The notes beneath the pieces were generated by a model, which was given only the letters and a program-made list of their open reading frames with translations, was not told the DNA's origin and searched no databases. A stretch of DNA of 64,000 nucleotides from Symbiodinium natans (lineage: Eukaryota; Sar; Dinophyceae; Suessiales; Symbiodiniaceae), in the NCBI GenBank assembly GCA_905221605.1, contig CAJNDS010002405.1, positions 215,001 to 279,000 of the forward strand, given 5' to 3'. Both the position numbers and the translations under genes were made by a program. Shown here in pieces: positions 9,682 to 16,494 of this stretch; the first letter of the stretch is position 1; each line of letters opens with the position of its first letter.

Positions 9682-11816
9682 ACAGTCTTTGGAGTCATGT
9701 AAGCCTTTTTGTACTGGTCAGGATCCATGTAGGCTTCCATTGGCTTGTTCTCCCTTTTACTCATGGATTCCACTGCACCATCAAGCTCCTGCAAAAATCG
9801 CTTGGTGTCCAGCCAAAGCGCGTTCCAAAGCTCATCTTCCCCTTGACTCAGCACCGTTGCCACCGCTTCACCCACAACTGGTCGAGTAACTCTCCTTTTT
9901 CTGCATGCCAGTTCGAAAAGCGCGTTGTGGTACTGTTTTCGGGAAAAGGCGGTTATCTTTCCCAAGCCTGTGCTTTCCGTACCATCAGGCTTCCAACCAT
10001 CACTTTGCAAGATGCCATACGCGCGCCGAGCTTCCGCATTGAGGAATGCATGATCTGCAACACACTCCTGTAGCTCTTCCATTGGGCGACCCAACAGCAT
10101 CCCAGTGATTTTACCCACATAGGCCTTATCAGCCTTCCCATCCTCAAGAAGAGCTTTATAGATCTTTTCTCCATAAAGTTGCCTTTCCTCTCGTTCTTCT
10201 GAGGATAACTCCTGATCAGCAAACCCTTCATCGGATTGCTCTTCCTCCTGTTTCCAGTCCCATTGACTGTTGGAATCTTGGTACCATTGACCAGCATACC
10301 ATGAATCTGTCCACCACGTACTCCAGCCGCTGGATTTCCATTTGCGCAGCGTCGAAGAAGAGTCCTCCTCGTCCTCTTCCAAAACCAGAAAGGTGTCCAA
10401 GATCATGGTACCATCATCTTCCACTCGTTTCACTGTTCCATTGACAGTATCACCAAATTTGAACTGATGTGCGTTGTTCCCTTCTGCAGGAACCAGTACA
10501 TTCACATCACCATGGTCCAAAAAGGCTCCATACCCATTGATGCAGCGCACTAGACCAACGATCTCATCTCCCTCTTGATAGCAATGTTCCCCAGGTGATT
10601 CCAAGGCTCCCGCTCGGGGCACTTTCTTTGCATGCTCTTCAGAAACCATCTCTGTATCATCGGCTCCTGGAACATCCTTTGTTTCCACCTTTGGGTCACA
10701 CTGCTCGTCCTGCTCCTGCACGAGTCCCACAAGATCATCCATCTTGTGCTCCAGGGGCTCAGGACCTTCCTTTTTTCCAGCCAATGGCCTTGCCTCATCT
10801 GCTGCAGTTCGCTCGGTGTCGACTTCCGGCGAGCTTCCAGACGGCAATACTTCCCCCTTCATGGGAGTGGACCCATCATTGGAGTCTTTTGTCATGCCTT
10901 CTGCAGCAGGCAAATTTTCTTCCACTGCAGGGCTATTGAATTGCTCATCCACGGCAGGTACATTTTCTTCCACCGCAGGCTCCTTTGGTTCCATGGTTTC
11001 CAAAGGAGAATTGCCACCATCATTGACCACAGCTGCCTCATCGGCTCCGGTGTAGCCCTTGCCATTTCGTTCCTCGCAGCTAACTTCAGGTTGCACCAGT
11101 GCGTCCACCTGTGAACCTCCGTCATCAGCTACTGCGGAGACCTGCGCCCCATTGTTGCAGTCGCCCGTGGAACGTGACACCATATGCACCTCAACCCGTG
11201 CCTCTTTCGCACTCCAGGTACTATCTGGCGCATTGACCCGCGCATCATTGGCGCTCCAGGCCTCATCTTTCAGATCTTCCGTGTCTCCAGCTATTCCAGA
11301 AGCTTCTTTTTCCCCTTGAATGGCAAGATTCTTGGCACCAAACGAAGAGACCTCCTCAGTCGTAACACACAACTTTTTCCCTCCGTCTTCCGAATCTCCA
11401 GGACCACCTTCCTGAACGACAGGTACCACATCCACCACTCGCTCTTCTGCAGCCGACACAGTTCCGATCTCCACATTGGGCACTTTTTCTTCTGGACCCC
11501 CCGATTCCACCGCTGCCACACCCTCAGAAAGCGCTTCCATTTCTTCCTGATCCAGATGTTCTTCAGCGATGTCTGCTCGGATTCCAGAATTCCCTTCCTC
11601 ATCAGGAGAACCCGAGGTCGGGGCGTCACCACCAGCCCTAAGACCGCTATCCCTGATAGTAGAGGAAAAATCCTTTTCACCTACACTATTTACACCGCTG
11701 TTGACACTTTCCATGCTACCCTGTTGTGCCCTGAAGGACTCAGTAGGACGAAGTAGTACCCAGTGCTGGCTCTTCTTCCACAGGGACAATGCCCATTCCA
11801 ACACCAGACCCTTCAC
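9309..11816 (-). CDS. Retroelement frame 2: S1-like and PABC/MLLE domain protein
   Basis: The frame is 835 codons from a GTG at 11816; a plausible ATG start (MESVNSG) lies near 11714. The first 400 residues are acidic, repetitive and probably disordered. Residues about 408-476 (GDEIVGLVRCINGYGAFLDH, then FGDTVNGTVKRVEDDG) fit an S1-type OB fold, which binds RNA. A Trp-rich stretch follows. Residues about 545-603 contain GKITGMLLGRPMEELQ, the hallmark of the MLLE domain at the C terminus of cytoplasmic poly(A)-binding protein, which binds PAM2 peptides of translation and deadenylation factors. The probable coding part ends near 9683, where a GT dinucleotide expansion breaks the frame: removing one GT would join ...YMTPKTV directly to SPGYSKLCKFF of frame 3. 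The last 125 codons past that point are therefore probably an out-of-frame tail. The combination of S1 and MLLE in a retroelement is unusual. Confidence 0.75.
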   Translation of the reverse strand: MKGLVLEWALSLWKKSQHWVLLRPTESFRAQQGSMESVNSGVNSVGEKDFSSTIRDSGLRAGGDAPTSGSPDEEGNSGIRADIAEEHLDQEEMEALSEGVAAVESGGPEEKVPNVEIGTVSAAEERVVDVVPVVQEGGPGDSEDGGKKLCVTTEEVSSFGAKNLAIQGEKEASGIAGDTEDLKDEAWSANDARVNAPDSTWSAKEARVEVHMVSRSTGDCNNGAQVSAVADDGGSQVDALVQPEVSCEERNGKGYTGADEAAVVNDGGNSPLETMEPKEPAVEENVPAVDEQFNSPAVEENLPAAEGMTKDSNDGSTPMKGEVLPSGSSPEVDTERTAADEARPLAGKKEGPEPLEHKMDDLVGLVQEQDEQCDPKVETKDVPGADDTEMVSEEHAKKVPRAGALESPGEHCYQEGDEIVGLVRCINGYGAFLDHGDVNVLVPAEGNNAHQFKFGDTVNGTVKRVEDDGTMILDTFLVLEEDEEDSSSTLRKWKSSGWSTWWTDSWYAGQWYQDSNSQWDWKQEEEQSDEGFADQELSSEEREERQLYGEKIYKALLEDGKADKAYVGKITGMLLGRPMEELQECVADHAFLNAEARRAYGILQSDGWKPDGTESTGLGKITAFSRKQYHNALFELACRKRRVTRPVVGEAVATVLSQGEDELWNALWLDTKRFLQELDGAVESMSKRENKPMEAYMDPDQYKKAYMTPKTVCHLDTASCASSSIGEGVAMVMSVPMSIVVMVKVGQEEDQLSQRTAKKLEMRMGTLVTLPQRKAQWMRHSRSGRIQPSGPSTTLVKVHQRVNLRRVSQKVGCVCIAIKVVVNMGLHAGIFTTMT
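9600..9663 (-). other. First CCCH finger after the frame junction
   Basis: Immediately after the GTGTGT at 9678-9684 (minus-strand sense) the frame-3 reading begins SPGYSKLCKFFNRGRC, giving a full C-X7-C-X5-C-X3-H finger. The upstream frame-2 reading runs smoothly up to the same place, which locates the shift at this dinucleotide run. Confidence 0.6.
10010..10180 (-). other. PABC/MLLE domain coding segment
   Basis: The translated segment reads GEKIYKALLEDGKAD, then AYVGKITGMLLGRPMEELQ, then NAEARRAYGILQ. The order and spacing agree with the MLLE domain of poly(A)-binding proteins and the HYD/UBR5 E3 ligase: a first helix of the GE-KIYKAL type, the KITGMLL core, then a final helix ending in a hydrophobic-Leu-Gln pair. 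The identification rests on motif recognition, without a profile search. Confidence 0.8.
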
Positions 11817-12546
11817 TGTTTCCAGCCATCCCAGTCTTCTTCGGCAACACCCATTGGGTTTCTCCCGTGTCTAAGCAGTAAAGATATTCTCTCCCATCCT
11901 CGTGAAAATGGCGTTCCCATGTCTTCCCATCGCAGTCGATGATTGGAAGGTCAGCAGCTTGAGACACTTTGCCTCCACCATCAGCGTATAAGTCTTCATC
12001 TGACTCCTGCTGTATTCTCGCTGCCTCCAATTCCAGGATTTCTCCTTCGCTCATCACCATAGCAACAGGAACGACTCCTTCTGCGTCCCCAACAACGAGG
12101 ATACTGCCTTTTGTCGCAGCAACAGGCGCAGTTTCTTCCGCTTCACCTGTCAACAGATCACCACTTTCAGCCGCGAAGCTCACTTTGTTGCGAGCTCGCT
12201 TGGAAACAGGGATAACATCCCCAACCAGTTCTGTCTGGCACGCTTGCTCCACCATCTTTGACGTAGAGGAGCTTGTTGTTGGCGCTCCCGTTGATTCAGC
12301 AAATTCCGCAGCTCGAAGAAGATGCCCATGTTTGCTCAGAAGGCGCAGCAAAACTGCTTCCACCTGGTCTTCCAGTCCTTCCACCACCGGCTTCTCTTCG
12401 CCACGCATGCCACCAGCATCAACCAGAGCTTCCACATTGGGAACAACTTTTTCACCCGTTGCAGACCTTTTGACACCACCTTCACCTTGGTCGCCCACAT
12501 TGGAGCTCGATGATGCCGCACCAGTCCGTAACCAGTTGGTCGCCAT
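11740..12546 (-). CDS. Retroelement frame 1: WW-like domain protein
   Basis: The frame is 268 codons with a genuine ATG in good context (gaagccATGG), 65 bp inside the 5' LTR, consistent with the first gag-position ORF. The amino-terminal 200 residues are Ala/Gly/Glu/Ser-rich and include a helical segment (QVEAVLLRLLSKHGHLLRAAEFAE, residues roughly 60-85). Residues about 209-235 (TWERHF, then REYLYCLDTGETQWVLP) have two Trp 22 residues apart and the terminal Pro of a WW domain, which binds proline-rich ligands. The stop lies 76 bases inside frame 2, which is in the +1 relation. Either frame 2 is reached by frameshifting or reinitiation, or an indel has split one ORF. No capsid-like fold could be recognised by eye. 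Confidence 0.75.
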   Translation of the reverse strand: MATNWLRTGAASSSSNVGDQGEGGVKRSATGEKVVPNVEALVDAGGMRGEEKPVVEGLEDQVEAVLLRLLSKHGHLLRAAEFAESTGAPTTSSSTSKMVEQACQTELVGDVIPVSKRARNKVSFAAESGDLLTGEAEETAPVAATKGSILVVGDAEGVVPVAMVMSEGEILELEAARIQQESDEDLYADGGGKVSQAADLPIIDCDGKTWERHFHEDGREYLYCLDTGETQWVLPKKTGMAGNSEGSGVGMGIVPVEEEPALGTTSSY

Positions 12547-12598
12547 GGCTTCAAACTTCCACCCTAAAGCCGAAACACAAACGGCAGGGAACCTAATT

Positions 12599-12611
12599 TG
12601 GGCTCATAACC
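12599..12611 (-). promoter_or_regulatory. Primer-binding site, Met-tRNA anticodon-arm type
   Basis: On the minus strand GGTTATGAGCCCA begins exactly where the 5' LTR ends. Its complement TGGGCTCATAACC contains CAT as the anticodon within a loop GGGCT-CAT-AACCC typical of initiator-type Met tRNAs. Drosophila copia and yeast Ty5 prime from a half tRNA cleaved in this loop, so the site supports a copia-type element. Confidence 0.75.
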
Positions 12612-12833
12612 TACGGGGGGCAACCGAAGGGGGACAGGGAACAAAACAGTCAACCCCAACAGAAGCCCTTGATCCCCTGGACCAACCAACACCAAACCAA
12701 CCCAAAACCAACACACACTTCTTTCTTCAGGGCGCATGCCCAAGTTCCTTGAGCCAAAAATTTGTACCGGGTACATTGACCCCTTCACCTTCCAACATCA
12801 ACTCCTTTCTACAATACCAACTGCAGCTCCGCA
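12612..12833 (-). repeat. 5' LTR of the retroelement
   Basis: This is a 222-bp copy, identical by eye to 4153-4359 apart from an extra 15 bp (TCAACCCCAACAGAA) at about 12649-12663. It should contain the element promoter, but no TATA-like signal stands out, which is not unusual for dinoflagellates. The complement of 12748-12759 reads TTTTGGCTCAAG, the last 12 bases of the spliced leader, preceded by a CCGGTAC segment. Confidence 0.88.
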
Positions 12834-12838
12834 TAGGG
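12834..12838. other. Target-site duplication TAGGG, right copy
   Basis: This TAGGG directly follows the 5' LTR. Joining the two flanks with one TAGGG copy gives an uninterrupted GGTTTAGGGTTTCGGG-type sequence, so the element landed inside a telomere-type repeat. Confidence 0.6.
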
Positions 12839-13662
12839 TTTCGGGTTTAGGATTTAGAGAAGAGAGGCAGGAACTTGGGTGCGAAGTTCGTTCTGTTTCG
12901 GAGGGTTTTCGGCAGGAGGGTCCTTGCATTTCTACTAGACGCCCCCGAAACTTCTTGGTTCTTAGGATTGGGGGTTTAGGGTGACATCCGGCCAGTATGA
13001 TGCTTACACACTACGTTTGATGCACAACTTCAGGTTTCAAGCGTGTTCGATACCCGGGGCACCAAACGCAAGACAGACGTGCCGCCTCACAAGGTTCCTT
13101 TCTTAGTTTGTGCAGTGCCCAGAACGAAGCAAAGGGCCCTGTACCGCCCTTTGCTCGATCTTCGGCTTGGAATTTCGTCAACACGTCGTTCTTTTGGGTT
13201 TTTGTTTCTCCATCGTATCAATGGTAGTTATCAGTTAAAGTTATATACGTCCCCTCAACATCGAGCCGGTGTCCCAGCTCTGCAAAGGTTGGGTATCTTA
13301 CTGGCGCTGCTGAAACGTGGCATGGGACTCATCGTTCCGGGTTTTGTTGGGCTTAGTAGGATTTAATAAGGGTAAATGGGGTTTAATTTGGTTCATTGAG
13401 GTTTAGTAGGGGTGAATGGGGTTTTGTTGCTCAACGCACACCTACTTGGGATTCAAGATTGGTTGTTTTCGGTTTGAGGGTTCGGAGCTTTGGATTTATC
13501 ACGCTTTTGTGACTACTCTTGTCCGTCTCTTCCCTGGGGCTTCGTTCTGCCGAGACCACTTCGGAATATGCAGGGGTGAGTCTTGCCGCTTTCCTGCTTT
13601 TGCAGAATCTAAGGCTTGGGGCACTGGTGTCAGGTAATGTATCCATGAGGAGTCCAGGATTC

Positions 13663-13763
13663 ACCCTAAACCCTAAACCCTAAACCCTAAACCCTAAACC
13701 CTAAACCCTAAACCCTAAACCCTAAACCCTAAACCCTAAACCCTAAACCCTAAACCCTAAACC
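13663..13763. repeat. CCCTAAA array
   Basis: About 14 perfect tandem CCCTAAA heptamers occur between unrelated unique segments, making it an interstitial telomere-type array. A shorter, less regular array continues at 13903-13955 after about 140 bp of unique sequence. Confidence 0.9.
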
Positions 13764-14904
13764 GAAAGCACTAGATCCGCGCGCTGAGTTGCAACGCTGG
13801 CTCGCAGCACGCACCAGGGTGCAAAGGGTCCCAGACTCCCCAGCACTTCGGGTTGAGGGTTGAGGGCTTCTTGGCCTCAAAGACGGACTGCCTTGAATTT
13901 TGAACCCTAAACCCTAAGCCCTAAGCCCTAAACCCTAAACCCTAAACCCTAAACCGTTTGTATGACTTGTGTACGTTGCATAGCTGGGCCACTGGCCTTC
14001 AAAATCACCTTGCAGCTTGAACCTTGAGTCATGCAAGAAGCCGCAAGAAACGAAAGGACAGCGCACATCACATTCACAAGGGCATCATAAGCAACACGAG
14101 TATTTTTCGGAGTTCTTATAATCGTAAGGAACATGAGTGTTTTTTTTCAGTCAGTTCCTGTAGTTCTTAGATGCACTCGAAGCCCAAAATCAGCCATTTG
14201 GGGTTCAGGGTTTAGGGTTGAGGGTTTAGGGTTTAGGGTTTGGGGCACTTCCTGGGCACCCTTTGCCGCAGCCGGTGGGCCCAGGCCGCCAGCCCAGGGC
14301 GTAGGTTTTCGGGGTTTAGGGTTTTGGGGTTTGGGGTTTAGGGTTTAGGGTTTAGGGACTTTTTTTTTTTGCTTGAGTTCTTGCTACCCGTTTCTGAGCT
14401 TGGGTTGACATTCCGACATGAAAAGGAGGGCTCGGTCACTCCTGCCCACAGGTAGCCTTGTTGGCTTGCTGGGTGCGATACTGCAGCTTCGGTACATGCG
14501 AACCTTTACATTGCTAGGACCCAGACTCGGCCCTTACTTTTTTGTTTAAGGAAGGTTCCCTTACAAGCCCCTTTAACCAAAAAAGGGGCACCCTGTGTAT
14601 TCCTAGATTACTCTTGGGTCTAGATTAGCCAGGACGCCTAGCAAGAATGCCCCAACTTGTGGTTGGAGGGGTGGGCCTTTCGCAAGATGGACCCCAGACT
14701 CGTCAGAGATGATGGTCGTCGGGTCCAGACTTTTTTTTTTGTTTGGGGAGGGTGGGGGGGAGCCTTTTCCCTAAACTGGCCCGAAACCCTAAACGCGAAA
14801 ACAGGCTCGCGAGAATCGAAGGTCTCCCTCCATTCCGGTCATGCAAACAGTCATCGTACCAGAATCCCTGCAGAGTGGTTCGTCCAGCTATGCGGGCACC
14901 AAAA

Positions 14905-15030
14905 AACACGAAACCCCGAAACCCCAAAACCCCAAAACCCCCAAAACCCCCAAACCCCCAAAACCTCAAAACCCCAAAACCCCCAAAACCCCAAAACTCC
15001 AAAACCCCAAAACCCCAAAACCCCAAAACG
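14905..15030. repeat. CCCCAAAA-type degenerate array
   Basis: Units are mainly AAAACCCC or AAACCCCC, with variants such as AAAACCTC, and are clearly different from the CCCTAAA heptamer. On the other strand this is TTTTGGGG, the form known from spirotrich ciliate telomeres. It generates artefactual frames of Pro-Lys-Thr repeats on one strand and Gly-Phe-Trp repeats on the other. Confidence 0.8.
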
Positions 15031-15137
15031 CAAACCTAAATCCCCAGTGGTGCTGACTATCTCCGATCCTGGAAAGGCCTGCTGTCGCTTTTCCTGGCCT
15101 CCATGGTGTGGCTGCAGGCTCAGCGCTTCTTGTTTCA

Positions 15138-15238
15138 ACCCTAAGCCCTAAACCCTAAACCCTAAACCCTAAACCCTAAACCCTAAACCCTAAACCCTAA
15201 ACCCTAAACCCTAAACCCTAAACCCTAAACCCTAAACC
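15138..15238. repeat. CCCTAAA array
   Basis: About 14 nearly perfect heptamers lie between a unique segment and the sequence ATTGGGTTTGGACC. An opposite-orientation TTTAGGG block begins about 70 bp later near 15310. Confidence 0.9.
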
Positions 15239-15992
15239 TAATTGGGTTTGGACCCTAAACCCTGGATCCTCGAGAGCAATTCAGAGGCTGGCAGAGCTGC
15301 GGTTGGTGATAGGGTTTAGGGTTTAGGCTTTAGGGTTCAGGGTTTAGGGTTTAGTGTTTAGGGTTTAGGGTTTAGTAGTACTTGTTTAGTGTTTGGCTCG
15401 TTTGAAGAAGGCTCTAAGGTCCTGAGTCGTGGCTTCAAAGAGCATGCGTCCACGGATGAGCCGTCGAACATTCTTCTTCGGGCTCACTTGCAGCACAGGT
15501 TTGGGGCTCAGGGCTTAAGGGTTTCGGGTTTTAGGGTTTAGGGTTCAGGGTTTAGGGTTTGATGGAATCCGGTGCCCACAAAAAGTCACGGTGAATGGGG
15601 TTTCGGGGTTTAGGGCATAGAGAACAGAGCTGCGGTCTGGGTACCCAATTTCACACAAACCCTAAACCCTAAACCCTAAGGGAACCATCCGCCGCCCTCG
15701 GGGCTTTGTGACGTGTCCTTGGGGGGATGGCAAGGCGTGCAAGGGGTAAGGGGCTTTTCCACTTGTATAGCAGCCTCACACCACACAGGGTTCAGGGTTT
15801 GAGGTCTCAAAGGCAACCAAACCACAGACCTGGATGCAACCACGGTTTAGGGTTTGGGGTTTAGGGTTTAGGGTTTAGGGTTTAGGGTTTTAGGGACAAC
15901 CAGCCAAGCAGCCTCGAGATGAATTTCCGCAGACTTCTTGGCAGGCATCCCAAGTTGCTGTCGATGTGGGCATGTGCATGTGTGTGAACATT

Positions 15993-16068
15993 GCCCTAAA
16001 CCCTAAACCCTAAACCCTAAACCCTAAACCCTAAACCCTAAACCCCAAACCCTAAACCCTAAACCCTA
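15993..16068. repeat. CCCTAAA array
   Basis: About ten heptamers with one CCCCAAA variant follow a TG-rich segment. The adjacent unique stretch 16069-16300 holds a 72-codon frame without recognisable features. Confidence 0.85.
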
Positions 16069-16308
16069 AGTCTGAGAGTCTTTGAGGCTTACACATCATT
16101 CGGTCCCTAAAGTAGCTCAACAGCCTCAATCCCTAAGAGTAAGGTATAAGGAATCCCAGCACGATTTGTCCTTAAGAAGGTTTCCAACTTTTGTGGGGTT
16201 TACTGTAGGGGGGCGAGCCCACAGCAAATCTCGCCAAGGCCCAAAGCCGAACCTCGCCCCCGTCATAGATGCGAAACCCCTTGCCCTGAATCTTCCCTAA
16301 CTAACTGA

Positions 16309-16494
16309 ATCCCTAAACCCTAAACCCTAAACCCTGAACCCAAAACCCCAAACCCCAAACCCCAAACCCTAAACCCTAAACTCTAAACCCTAAACCCTAA
16401 ACCCTAAACCCTAAACCCTAAACCCTAAACCCTAAACCCTGAACCCTGAACCCTGAACCCTGAACCCTGAACCCTGAACCCTGAACCCCAACCC
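16309..16494. repeat. CCCTAAA array grading into CCCTGAA variants
   Basis: CCCTAAA heptamers pass through CCCCAAA variants and end in seven consecutive CCCTGAA units at about 16437-16485. Homogenised blocks of one variant imply local tandem amplification and not random mutation. A block of CCCTCAA units lies at 16665-16695. Confidence 0.85.

Larger units (their letters stand above)
4153..12833 (-). mobile_element. LTR retroelement (copia-like ends, no reverse transcriptase seen), 8.7 kb
   Basis: Two direct repeats of 207 and 222 bp bound an 8.2-kb interior. Read on the minus strand the order is: LTR, primer-binding site complementary to a Met tRNA anticodon arm, ATG of the first frame 65 bp inside the LTR, four successive coding frames, a noncoding tail of about 360 bp, an AGGGGGAG polypurine tract, LTR. 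A TAGGG duplication flanks the whole. These signals together identify an LTR retroelement. No protease, integrase, reverse transcriptase or RNase H motif was seen in any frame; the products instead carry WW-like, S1-like, MLLE and CCCH domains. It is therefore probably non-autonomous and would need enzymes from another element. The near-identical LTRs indicate recent insertion. The interior contains no TTTAGGG blocks, unlike the surrounding DNA. Confidence 0.85.

Noticed and set aside
11969-12850. 293-codon plus-strand frame opposite the first frame of the retroelement
   Set aside because: It is antisense to a frame with an ATG, a WW-like domain and correct position after the primer-binding site, and it runs into the LTR.
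14657-15151. 164-codon plus-strand and ~100-codon minus-strand frames with Pro-Lys-Thr or Gly-Phe-Trp repeats
   Set aside because: The repeated part is the CCCCAAAA-type array; all frames of a perfect 8-mer lacking stops stay open, so length is no evidence of coding.
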